Source: Adiantum capillus-veneris (taxonomy: Eukaryota; Streptophyta; Polypodiopsida; Polypodiales; Pteridaceae). Taken from it: a DNA stretch of 64,000 nt. A program made the position numbers and the translations under genes. Where the stretch lies: positions 28,225,709 through 28,289,708 of the forward strand of contig CM043971.1 in assembly GCA_014529385.2 (NCBI GenBank), given 5' to 3'. Below the pieces are notes generated by a model. That model made no database searches and had not been told where the DNA came from. It saw nothing but the letters and a program-made list of their open reading frames with translations. This document shows, piece after piece, positions 42,577 through 54,787 of this stretch; positions within the stretch are counted from its first letter, which is position 1, and each line of letters starts with the position of its first letter.

Positions 42577-44454
42577 TCAAGCGCTTGTAATACTATGAAT
42601 GCTCTTCCTAATGTCTTCTTGCTCGCTTTGCTCAAAACTCCCCAGCCCCTCAAAGTCAAGAACCACATAAAGACAATCAGATTCACTTTTCGCAGTAATC
42701 CACACACCATCTGTGCATCTGCCTCCAGCTACATCCAACAAGCTACCGAAAAGATGGTAGAGATTTTGCTTTTGTGTCATGGGCTTTTCTCATGGTTTCC
42801 CTTTGTTGCTGTAGTTGCTTCTTCAGCTGCGCTCATGAAGAGCAGGGAAAATTTCATTGCTGACACAAGTGTCGGCAGGCATTAAAGATTTCTGGCATGC
42901 ATCATTGTAAATACCTCTACAAATTTTAGCTATGCGGTTTTGAATATAAATATTTTCTTCTTGTTTCTCTGACAAAAATTCCAACATGATTGAAGCTGCT
43001 TCAGAGGGTAAACACTTCATCTCAGGCCATTTTCTCTGAGGCTCCTTCAAGCATTTTTCAAGTACTTCATCATTCAGTGCCTTGCTGTGAGTTTTGCTTA
43101 TAACATGACTTATTGCAGCTGCATTTCCGTACAGGGACATAGATTCATTGCAAAACGATGTCAGCCATGTTAGGAGACCTGTATTGCCACCACCAGCATG
43201 CCTGACTACAACAAGCTCACCTTCATTTGTTATCGATAGGTTCAATATGAGCTTTGTATCTACATTCAAGATCACTGGCTCATGATTAGACAAGGCCACC
43301 CCATCTAGATGGGAAAAGTAAGTTATGCATGCAACCTGCATGAGACACCGAATCCTTGACAATCAACACAAAATGCTACCCAAAGAAAATAGGGACACCA
43401 ACCGTTTTGTGAGACTCGGAGGTATCCTTTCCAGTTGGTGTAAAAGACTTATCAGTGTAAAGAGGCCCACCTATCGTTTTGTGCTGGGTATGAAGCACTT
43501 CAATAGAGAAGACCAGACCTGATTCATATTCTTCACCATCCTTTTCCACATGAGCCATCTCCACTATGGAACCATGATATAAAAACCTCTGTTCTGGATC
43601 ATTTTGGTCACTCCACAAACAACATAGCTTGGCCTCATGCTTAAGATGAGAATTGCGGCTTGGCTCTGATGTGTTTGTCGAGCACTTTCAGGAGTAGCAA
43701 GAAATCTTTGTCGTCGAGCGGACAACAATCGAGGGAGAAGTTAATAGCTTGAGAGGCAATCCAAGCGTGAAGATTGGCAGGTGTGTCTATTCTTGAGAGT
43801 CTCTTCTTGAGACTAGCTTTGGCACATTGAGAGAAGCAGTCAAGAATAGACACCCGTGTAGACCTTGGGGAAGCCCCACCAATTGATGGTTATGAGATAG
43901 GTTTGCATCAAGCTTAATATGGAAGCCTTTGTGCAGCTTCAAGTCATTTTCTGACTCTTTAAGCATGGAAACTTGAAGTCGTTGTGTCCGATGTTTTTGA
44001 ATAGAGAGGATGTTTACTCCATTCATTGAGACCTCCTCCATGGCCTTTCCATCCACACACACAAAGACCGTTTCACAGAGCTCCATCAAGTATCTCACAA
44101 AGTTGCAGGACACATCTTTTCTGCTGGCCTCTACAAATTGGTCTCTTCCATCCCAATAGAATAGACAGAGCTTACTAGCTGCATCAACACATGCATACAG
44201 GCCAGATCTCAAGCAGCTTAAGTGCATTTTAAGTATTAAAGATGATGGTGCTATATTTCTCTTTGAATATCCTTGTAAGGATGACCTTATCCCCATAGAA
44301 ACCAATGACACTAGCTGCTTGGGAGTTCATAGCATCAAAATCAATGCTTGCAATGACATTATCCTTGCTTTTTGTAGAAGCTAGAGCTAGTGTATTGCAT
44401 AGCTTTAGAATCTCAGCCTCGAAGACTTGGCACTTTTTCGACAAAGCTAAGGTC
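42577..44454 (-). pseudogene. Large GTPase-like gene, degraded (VLIG/URGCP-type G domain)
   Basis: Minus strand, coding-like blocks at 44444-44230, 44250-43790, 43850-43640, 43618-43403, 43335-42823 and 42780-42577, in changing frames. A 67-base GT-AG intron (43336-43402) joins SESHKT to VACITYFSHLDG. The last block reads LFGSLLDVAGGRCTDGVW and LDFEGLGSFEQSEQED: switch I (GRCT) and the DxxG motif of a GB1/VLIG-type G domain. The P-loop GxxxxGKS just before is not found, and stops lie there. The upstream blocks have no recognised domain. Most likely a decayed gene. Family assignment rests on the last block only. Confidence 0.5.
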
Positions 44455-44590
44455 CTGCTTGTCAGAAATCATGTCCATTAGTTGGAATGCAACAGGTCGG
44501 GCATTCGGTACATTGCTGTGGTGGAAAGGGAGACAGTGATAGTGATGATAGTGACCAGAGGAACCAAACATGGAGGCAAGAGTGGGATTA

Positions 44591-44999
44591 CTCTAATTTG
44601 TGGAAATTCCCAAAATACCCCTTAAATTTCAAAAATTCCCATAATACCCTTGTATCAAGACTTCCTAATCTTTATTCCTTTTTGACAATTGAGATCAGTT
44701 TTAGCATGTAATTTGGCACAAATTACCGCGCCAAAAAAGGCAATTATGCAATTCATCTCCAAAGCCTACATAACCAACTCAATTTCTAGTTTTAGCATCT
44801 TTTATGATAGACAATTAGCCTTCTTATGAAAAGCTACAAAAAAAAATTATTTTTGGAGAAATTTACTCTCACAGCCAAAGGTATTTTGGAAATTTTGGAA
44901 AATTTGAAGGGCATTTTGGGAATTTATGACAAAATATTGGGGGTATTTTGATAATTTTTGAAATTTGAGGAGTATTTTGGGAATTTCCATAAATTAGAG
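44591..44999. mobile_element. MITE-like foldback in the first intron
   Basis: 44591-44652 and 44939-44999 are inverted copies over about 61 bases with few mismatches (CTCTAATTTGTGGAAATTCC on the left, complement on the right). The 286-base middle is AT-rich and non-coding. Part of the right arm is followed by a further GGTATTTTGG repeat. Confidence 0.75.
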
Positions 45000-45116
45000 G
45001 GGTATTTTGGTAATTTTCCCTTAAAAGAATTATAATTATACCAAACGTACTGCATACATATAACTATGAATAGGTAAATTTTCAAAACATATGTGTATGT
45101 TGAGAGACGTACTTAC

Positions 45117-45300
45117 TGCAAACTGATACAGTGCTAGATGGAAGATGGTAAAGGGTAGAAGGCGACGAGTAGAAGTTGTAGCCTGTGATTACTTGAGCTT
45201 TGAGCTGACAAAGGGATAAGCCGAGTGCATGAGCGGAGCTGGAGTATGCTATGGAGTTAACGTGAGCGTCTGGAGAGTTAAGAGCAAGACAATGGGCGAG
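45117..45300 (-). other. Putative 5' exon of the GTPase-like gene
   Basis: Lies just downstream of a TATA box and ends at a strong donor (CA|GTAAGTAC at 45116). The next acceptor, GACAAGCAG|GACC, is at 44455, giving a 662-base first intron. No frame joins cleanly to the next block, so it is probably untranslated leader. Confidence 0.5.
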
Positions 45301-45322
45301 CTTAAGCTGAGTCAAAGCAGAG

Positions 45323-45332
45323 CTTATATATA
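45323..45332 (-). promoter_or_regulatory. TATA box upstream of the GTPase-like gene
   Basis: TATATATAAG on the minus strand, about 30 bases before the presumed transcript start. Confidence 0.6.
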
Positions 45333-45899
45333 GCGTGCAATCGAGGAAGAGTAGCCTCCCCTCCTTTTTGGCATGTCCAAAGGGCTAAGGCCATAGTGAT
45401 ATGTTCCCTTTTTGGCTAAGGTCATAGTGATGTGTTCCCAAAGGGCAAGGCTAGAATCTCGAAATTGTATGTCATTTTTTGTATTTATACCTTTGAGTTA
45501 ACGTTATATATGGAAAATTATATAATTTGATCGCATTACACAAAGCATATGAAAGGGGGCTTGAAAAATTGAATGTCAAAAAGAAATTTCTACTATGCTT
45601 GGCAGGCCTGGTGATTTTATCACTTGTTTTTAAAGCAAAACTCACAATTGTGAGTGAATTATATTGAGTAGCCCATAAAATTACAAGGTTTTGTCATGCT
45701 CGTTTTAAGCCATGACAACCTCCAGGGATCATAATTACATCGGCTATCAGGGCAGCCACCCCTACGAACCCGCCTCCACATCCTTGATACACAAGGTCCA
45801 TACTCTTGTCATTCTGAGATCTTTTATTTACCGATGGCCAAGATTTGCCCCCATCCTAGGCATTCCATCTACTGACAACAAGGCACAAGTAGTCATAGA

Positions 45900-48800
45900 C
45901 CAATCCTCTGAGTGATGCTTGCGTCCGAGTGCCCATATTAGCACTTTGCTTTCTTGTATAATTTCTGTGAAGCTTGCCACCTCACAACCTCCTTCAAACA
46001 CACGGAGGTTCCTTGTCTGCCATACATTATGAAAGAAGAAGTATCTGACAATTTTGTGCTGACGAGGAGTGCAAGACTACCTGAAATTTTACCTCCAAGG
46101 AATAGGTCAGTCTTGAAAAAACTAATTTTCCATGTTCTCTGGACCTACTTGCATACTTTCCCTAAGAGGCCTTTGATAGATGGGCAGTCCATGAATAGGT
46201 GGGCCAGATCTTCACTAGCTACCCTGCACCCCAAGCATTGATCAGACCCAATCCCTCTCTCCTGAATCTTCACCCCCGTCGGTAGAGCACTCCAAATAAC
46301 CTTCCATAAGAAAACCTTCATGTACTGCGGAACCTTTGGCTTCCACATGTTCTCCATTACATGCTCCCACCTTTCCTCCGACAATTTCTTTTTCCATATC
46401 TTGTTAAGGGGGCTAGACCAATTCTTCTTTTGCATCATTGTCTGATAGATGCTTTTAGTATGAAGAGACTCCTTCCTGGCCATTTCCATGCATTCCAGTC
46501 CAAATCCGAATCACAGATTGGCATCGCTAGATTGTCAAGCTCTTTCATCACTTTTTGGACAAGAAGACCTCCAAGCTATTAAGTTGGTACTGGGTAACCA
46601 TACGTTCAATGGTTTTCCAACTCTTGTTGCCACTGTCCCAGAAGTGCTCAAGTCGGTTCAGACCCTTATTATTCAGCTTCCTCGCTGTCTCAATCCAATA
46701 GGGAGTTTGTGGCAAATCTACAACTTGGGAGAGCCAGGGGGACCAATGTAGGATGGAGTTCTTGAAGTATCTGGCTTCTTCCCCCCACCTTAAGGCTCCT
46801 GCTGCTCTATTGCATTTTCTTACCAATTCTCCTGAGCTGCCCCCCAGTCTTAAAGTAGACCATGCCGGGGCTAACAATTTGTCATGAACCTCCATCCCTC
46901 CCCACTTTCCACCCTTCGAACCAAGTTTAGCTATCATATCTTTGATCATGACAGCCCAAACTTGATCATGTTTAGCCAAGGAAACCACAAATTTGGCGCA
47001 ACAAGCTTCTGCATGGGCCATAGGGTTGAGAATTCCGAGGCCTCCTTGATTCCCCGGCCGAGCAACTGATTCCCAATGGGCCCATTGCCATGGCCTGGAA
47101 GATTTCGTGTTATTTTTCCATTAAAAACTTTTTACTGGTTTTAAGAACTCTTTTCAGTGACACTTAGCCATCTTGAGAAGCGGGCTAGTGAAGGCAATAT
47201 AAGGAATCATAAAGGCATTCATCACTTTTATCCGACTTGAGAATGGGAGAAGAGCATACTCCCACCTACTCATTTTTGTTTTGATTTTTTCAAGCACCCA
47301 CTCGAATCTTTGCTTGTGAGTTACGTCCACCCCCAAGGGGGCTCCCAGATGTCTAAAGATATTCCCTTTTGTGACAATCTCCCCCGACCAGACAATAGGG
47401 TCAAATGAGTCATTTTCTGATAGGGAAATCATCCTTGAATTCTCTATATTACACTGGGACCCCGAAGCTACCGAGAATATTTGTACAATCTCCAAAGATT
47501 TTCTAATGACATGGGGGCACGCCTTCAAGAAGAGGAGAGAATCGTTTGCAAAAAGTTTTTCCAGGAGTTGGATATTTCTAGGTAAGACAAGGCCTTGCAC
47601 CTCCCCTCGTTCAGCACTAGCTTCAAGCGTTGTGATTAGAGGATGTGATCCTATGGCGAAAAGTAGGAGGGCCAGAGAGCATCCCTATTTAATAGACCTT
47701 TTAACCTCAAAACAACCCACAATTCTATCATTGAATAGGAGCTCTGACTGGCTTCCATCCCCCATTACACGAACCAGCCGACATAGGCGCGGCCCAAAGC
47801 CCAGAGCTTCCATGACGGCTTCTATATATGTCCATGTTATTCTGTCATCAGCCTTGTCCATGTCCAACTGCAACAGAATGCACTCCTGCTTTGTGATAGT
47901 TGCGTATTCTATGCCCACCATTGCTGCCAAGATGTTATCATAAATGGACCTTCCTTTGATGAAACCATGTTGATGGGAAGAGATGATCTTGGTTAGTAAG
48001 GGGGCTAGTCTGAGGGCCACTGCTTTAGCTATAATTAATTTGTAGTCCACCGACATCATTGTTATAGGGCGCCAATGTTTCAGTTTAGAACAACAAATCT
48101 GTTTTGGGATGGGCTTGATAAGCCCTCTCTTCACACTTAACTCCAACGACCCTTCGACCATGGCTTTATTGGCCAATCTTGTGATTGGGGCCTTGAGATC
48201 ATCCCAAAATTCTCTATAGAATTCCACTGTCATCCCATCCCAACCAGGGGACTTTTCCTTGCCAAGGGCTTGCAATGCTAGTGAACATTCGTCTTCGGAG
48301 AATGCCCGTTCCAAGCTATTAGCTTTTGAGTGGGGAATTTCCTTCTTGACACTCTGAAGTAAGGTCCCTCTGGCTTCTTCCACTTCTTGGGACTGGGTCT
48401 CCGGCCGTCCAATGATTTGACTGAGATAGCTCAACATCAGACCAGCCATTTCATCCTGGTTATGAGTTGCTATCCCGTTCTCATCATTGAGCGAGCGGAC
48501 ATGGCCCCGGCTCTTCTTGATTTTTAAAGCCCTAAAAAAATGAGCTTGATTGGAGGCTTCAGGTTGCAGAAAAGTCTCCCTGGAGAGAAGCCTAGCCTTT
48601 TTGATATCTTCTAACTGCTCATTAGAAAGGTTAGATTTTGCTTCGAGCCATCGTTTGTGTTCATCCTCAGTAGCCTGCCCGTTGGCTTTTATAGAGGTAA
48701 GCAATTGTACCTACGCTGTAAGATGCGAAAGGTGATCCTCCCTAGCTTTCTTGATTCGGGGGACCGAGGTTTTGATTGCTTTCTGGATGCTCCGAGCAAA

Positions 48801-48914
48801 GAGATCCCACGCATTGTGTCTGTTGAGGTCGATATATTTTTTTAGCTTACCCAGTGCTTTCTCGGTTAGATTCCTGAAAAGAGGGTCTTTGAATAGACGT
48901 GCCCCTGTTACCAA
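45900..48914 (-). pseudogene. L1-type LINE ORF2, 5'-truncated
   Basis: Minus strand. From 48914: linker between endonuclease and RT, then RT blocks LQALGKEKSPGWDGMTVEFY, KHWRPITMMSVDYKLI, HQHGFIKGRSIYDNI, LLQLDMDKADDRI, and FANDSLLFL near 47540 where active LINEs have FADD. The zinc-binding domain follows (DQCLGCRVASEDLAHLF ... C) near 46210. Most of it lies in one frame, with stops at 48711, 47685, 47154 and 46548 and a frameshift near 46500. The endonuclease is missing. A dead 5'-truncated copy; no poly-A tail or target duplication was identified. Confidence 0.9.
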
Positions 48915-49547
48915 ATGAGGGTGGGTTCAGACGAGGCGGCAACAATGCAATGCATTTTCACCCATAGAATTCACACAAAGCGAAGGCAGGGTGAGCAGTT
49001 TGAGTGGTCAGCAACAGATCAATGGCTGGAATTGCACCAATCTCCTACGTGGTTGAAGATGTGCAAGCTTCCAGGTGGAAGTACCTCATTTTCGAGGGGG
49101 GGAGGGTCGCCCATGAAATGATGGGTTCTTAAATCCCTTTGCTTTTTGCTGCCAATGAGATGGTGCAATGGAGGAGGCACGCCCTTTTCTCTCTCTCTTC
49201 CACTACCACGTATGAACCCAGCTTGAGTCTTGAACTCAAGACCTGTCGTTCAAAAGGAAGTTGGGATAATGTCTACCACACTTGGGTGATGGAAAGATTG
49301 CCTATTCTTATTCACACACCCACACACACATTCACTAATGAGAGGAGAAGCTCTAATGTCGTAGTAGGAACAATCCAAGAGACCTCAAGGGTCTATCTCA
49401 CAAGTCTTGAACTTAAGTCTTGTTATTGAAGAGGGAGCTAGGATAACCAATCTACCACACTTAGGTGATGGAAATGTCATCTCACTTTCCTCTCCTTATT
49501 CATGCACGCACACAAAGTGCGCATGGCCATGAGAGGACAAGTTCTAA
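48915..49547. other. Non-coding flank of element E with an 80-bp repeat
   Basis: Two diverged copies of a word ending GATAACCAATCTACCACACTT, GGTGATGGAAA lie near 49225-49300 and 49395-49475; a third lies right of element E at 54835-54905. So E inserted in a pre-existing repeat region. Confidence 0.6.
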
Positions 49548-50020
49548 TGTTATGGAATTGATATTTTACTTTTATTGCAGCTGACAGGTGGAAAAGGCTT
49601 GATCGAGCTAGGCTATTGCAAAAGAAAATTACATTTTATGTATATTTATTCAAGTGCTCTTTTATGAGTTGTGGCCATTTATGACCGGCCGGCCAGTTTG
49701 TACTCAATTTGACCATTTAAGAAATCTATAAATGAAATACGTACTAGAGGGAAATGGTCCCTCTTGCACGGGGGGAGATTGCACCCAGTGTTTGTGTATT
49801 CTTCTCTCATCTCCCCTCTTCTCTCGCCGTGTTGGCGTAGCACTCCACTCTAGGAGATGCGCTTACACGCGTTCTTTCGCTCTCTCCCTCTCTCTGTTCG
49901 TATATATCGTCGATTATGTGCTCGTGGATTCGCATGCAGGTACGGAGATTTGTCCGTTTTACGGCTTGTAGTATATTGTTTTCGGTATTTTGCAGGGCAG
50001 CCACACATCTGTTTGTAGCA
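49548..50020 (+). mobile_element. Element E 5' LTR
   Basis: 473 bp, TG to CA. Differs from the 3' copy by scattered substitutions and a few small indels. Confidence 0.93.
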
Positions 50021-50021
50021 G

Positions 50022-50034
50022 TGGTATCAGAGCG
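50022..50034 (+). promoter_or_regulatory. Primer-binding site of element E
   Basis: TGGTATCAGAGCG, initiator tRNA-Met type, one base after the LTR. Confidence 0.92.
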
Positions 50035-50659
50035 TAGGAAATGTTCTTGATAATTTAAAAATTACAAAGATCTAGAATCAAAGCCATGAAATGCTCTTTC
50101 GATGTTACAAGGAAGATAAGTGTCTTTTTTTTTCATGAGTTTTAGCATGCGTTGCTCTCGACAATCTTTGGTTACTTAAATTTGTATTAATTTTCCACTA
50201 AAAGATTGTTTATAACAAGCCTCTTTCACATGCCATAGAGTCTATGTAGCTTTGGTAGCATAGTTGCATGTGTAGATGTAGGTATGGTCAAAGTATGCTA
50301 ATATTATTATTAATGGTTTCTTATTATCATAATTGGAGTTTTTGAAGAAAGCATTGTGGTTCCGAGCATCATAGAAAGGTGATGAGCTAGCTCAGAGACA
50401 TGAGAGAGTAGACTCAAGAAGAACACAAATTATCGATATTTGATGTTTGTGTTTAGTTTTACACGCCTCAACTCCTGCATGTAGCATAAACATGGGGTAG
50501 TACAACTACATCAGCGCTAATTGGGGACATGAAAGAGGGAAGCAGAAGAAAGAATGGGGGGAGAGATTCGTGGGAGTGCACCCTAATTGTATCAACCTCA
50601 ATCATAGGATTTCAAGGAGAATTATTGAATACACATCAAGAAGCGTCAATGTCGGCAGA

Positions 50660-51297
<638 letters not shown>

Positions 51298-51318
<21 letters not shown>

Positions 51319-52521
51319 GGCATTGGTGATATTGTTGATAGCCTACAAGACCTACATTGTGAAGCAGCACGAGAAAGAGCCTTCCCAGCGCTTGAAGCCG
51401 TAGCTAACGCCCCCTCTCTCGACCGCCCTTCTCTATTAAAATTGACAACCACAATACATGTGTCGTCGGCCCCAGATAGTTGTAGCAAGCTCTTCAACGA
51501 ACGGTACACTAGTGAAGCTTTTGCGGCGGGTCTCGACTCACTACCTGACAGTTTACGTACCTTGACAAAGATCTTTTACGTGTCCGCCTCTCCCATCATC
51601 ACGTAGTGCTATTGTTGATACTCGACACGTCAGCCTCTTTGCAAGTGCTTCAGTTATGTGTGTCGAACCACCTTTCTCATGGCCCTCCACGACATTCAAA
51701 TTTCCATTCTGCAGGATTACGCCATCGGCAATGACATCTGCTGGGGTATCGAAGTATGTCGCTACTTTCCCACTGGTCGATCAATTACAGACTATTTGGT
51801 ACCCAACACCCTCCGCGCTTGGCATGAATATGTTGAAGGGCAACCAGAATTTCGTGGCCTTTCGGACCTCGGCACACCTCGCCCCGGAAACATCGAGTGG
51901 GCTAAAGCATAACTTCACACGGGAGAAATCCGCATCACCAATAAAATTCTTTACATTAATGCCTTCGACTTAGTACACTCACCGACGGTGGAGACCACTC
52001 AGGCTCGTAAAGCACTCATCCTCAATCAACTGTGGGGCTACTTTCCTATTGTTATGTTTAAAGTTTGGGACAGGTCTTTCAAGCATAATGTCTATCAGTC
52101 ATTTCATTGTGTACTACCCAACCACTTCCACAATGTCTTTGGTAAAATTCTATGTAATAACCCCCACAATATCCTCATCATGTATGATACTTATCACAAA
52201 CCATGTATGTTTGCGGACTTTCGTGATGTCTGCATTGGTAATCGATGGGATGAGCATTCACCCTATCTCTCTGACCATCTATCAGAACACAGAGCCAAAA
52301 TCCATGCACGTGAACACATCCCCGCTACCAATCTTACCCTTCCCGATGCTTGGTACGACGACCATAAACCTTATTTTTCTCACCTCGAATATGGCCCGTG
52401 GTGGCAGTCTCAAGAACCACAACACAACCACTCTGACTGGAAAGAAATGACCCCAATTGCTGCGGGTTACAACTGGGAGGCAGACGTTCACCGTATCTAT
52501 GGTGATAAAAAACCCACCTAA
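51298..52521 (+). pseudogene. Unrecognised cargo frame of element E
   Basis: A single frame (frame 1) of about 408 codons with in-frame stops at 51604, 51616 and 51910 and a final TAA at 52519. Between them the text is protein-like: RERAFPALEAVANAPS, YTSEAFAAGLDSLPDSLRTL, then CWGIEVCRYFPTGRSITDYL, and an open 3' part (51913-52521) with LWGYFPIVMFKVWDRSF, NILIMYDTYHKPCMFADFR, WDEHSPYLSDHLSEHRAK and LEYGPWWQSQEPQHNH. It is rich in W, Y and H. No retroviral domain, membrane segment or zinc knuckle is seen. It may be a captured host or viral gene, or a divergent element protein. Function unknown. Confidence 0.55.
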
Positions 52522-53530
52522 CTTATTTATTTATTTATTTTTCCTCAATTGTCATTTTTCTAGATTTTCTAGTCTATGCCTACACTATCCCCGACATAAA
52601 ACTTCAATTTTAATCTCAACATCCCCCGCTCAACGGAAAATAATCATCTCTTCTCCGACCGCCAAAGCGAAAATGTCACGGTGGTTATTACTATTCACAC
52701 TTTGAGTTTGTTCAATTGTCTATATCTCTGTCTTGATTGTCATTAATCCAATGTTTTCTTTTATCATGATCCTCATATGTTTTTGTTACATGTCTCTAAC
52801 TCACTTACGGATTCACACGTATTTATGCAACCATAATGTGCACATCTAGTCACCTTGTTTTGTCCACTCATTTTACAACTTCAATGCTAACATAAGGTCA
52901 TATAGTTAGAATGAAATTTTATCCCCTTTATTAGCTTCTTCCTTGGACTGACTTTTTGACCTTCGTCTTCTTATCACATGACCCTCCTTTGTACTACCAC
53001 CCATTTCTACCTTCATCACAACTCTCATTACAAACTTTTCACCTGTTCAAACAATTAGTGGGTGCTTCAATTAGTTTTACAATTGATCAGACGTCAATTA
53101 TTTTACTCCTTGTCTTTGAGGATTACTATTGCAGATAAATCTTTGACTATTTGTTTCATGTCAACAAACTTTCAGGCATACTAGTGATTTGACTTGCCAT
53201 TTCTACCTTCCCTAAATATGCTTGCAAGTTTTTGTAAGCATTTCTTTTTCTAAATTCTGGTATAAATAGTCATAAACATCCTCCATGTGCAATTGAGTTC
53301 AACGTGTAGCCTTTTATACAATGGTATCCTTAGAGCAGACAGGTAGTACTGCTCTTCTTTTGACATACATTGCATTATCTTAAACAGGCTGCAATTCTAT
53401 TTTATTACATACAATATTTTCAGCACAAAATTACCACATTTTGCCATTGTTAACTATACTTTCATGCAGGAGTGATAATGGTAGCCCCCCCCCCCCACCC
53501 CTACTTGTATCTCTCTCAATGCACATATTG

Positions 53531-53532
<2 letters not shown>

Positions 53533-53567
<35 letters not shown>
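53533..53567. repeat. (AT)n microsatellite
   Basis: Pure TA array near the 3' end of element E. Confidence 0.9.
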
Positions 53568-53570
<3 letters not shown>

Positions 53571-53716
53571 GACACTGATGTGAGCTAAGGTGCTCTAGGA
53601 TAGTAAACAACAACTCGTAAGTATCCTCCAACTCCAACATGCTCCAAATTGGTCTTACACATGTGATAATTGTTATATTTTTTAATGCTTAGCCTAGTCC
53701 ATTGGTCACAGACACA

Positions 53717-53887
53717 CAGATTCACCGATTTAGGCAGTGTGTAGATACTCATCTTGGTGCAGATCCGCCGATTTAGGCAGCACATTGATAAATCACAAAT
53801 TCATGATTTTTAAACAATATCAAATGCAGATTCGCCGTTTTAGGCAGCACGCTTTATTGGTGTAGACTCGCCGCATGAGGCAACACC
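53717..53887 (+). repeat. Four copies of a short motif with a GCC/GGC dyad
   Basis: CAGATTCGCCGATTTAGGCA-like words at about 53717, 53757, 53825 and 53860. Spacing varies from about 35 to 68 bases. GCC and GGC around GATTTA could form a small hairpin. Confidence 0.75.
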
Positions 53888-54304
53888 GATCACAAAATCA
53901 TGCTGCAGTGACTGGCCACCACTGTAACTGGTATGATTTTGTTACCCGGGTACATAATGAAAGTGATTTGGATTTGTACTTATATTGTGGAATTGGAATT
54001 GGATTGGGATTTGGTATCTGATGATTATTTTGTCATGGCAGTGTTTATGTAATGGGACTTGACATTATGAGTATGACCAATGATATCCTGATTCCTCGGG
54101 GTATGACATATACTACTTATTCTAGTGGTATGGGACACTAGAATAGGTAGTATGTGGATGACGGCAGGCATAAGGAATGTTGTCTAATTTTATGAATTTT
54201 TCTTTTACTATTTGATACAGATTTCTAATCATTGTTTTTGACAAGTATTGTTTACATATTTTTATCTTCGTAACTGAGGACAGTTGCTTTCCAACGGAGA
54301 GGTA

Positions 54305-54782
54305 TGTTATGGAATTGATATTTTACTTTTATTGCAGTTGATAGGTGGAAAAGGCTTGACCAAGCTAGGCTATTGCAAAAGGAAATTACATTTTATGTAT
54401 ATTTATTCAAGTGCTCTTTTATGAGTTTTGGCCATTTATGACCGGCCGGCCAGTTTGTACTCAATTTGACCATTTAAGAAATCTATAAATGAAATACGTA
54501 CAAGAGGGAAATGGTCACTCTTGCACGGAGGGAGATTGCACCCAGTGTGTGTATTCTTCTCTCATCTCCCCTCTTCTCTCGCCGTGTTGGCGTAGCACTC
54601 CGCTCTAGGAGGTACACCTACACGCGTTCTTTCACTCTCTCCCGCTCTCTATCTCTCTCTATTCGTGTATATTGTCGATTATGTGCTCGTGGATTCGCTA
54701 GGTATGGAGATTTATCCGTTTTACGGCTTGTAGTATATTGTTTTTGGTATTTTGCAGGGTAGCCACGCATCTGTTTGTAGCA
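54305..54782 (+). mobile_element. Element E 3' LTR
   Basis: 478 bp; preceded by a weak polypurine tract (GGAGAGG, 54296-54302). Confidence 0.93.
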
Positions 54783-54787
54783 TCTAA

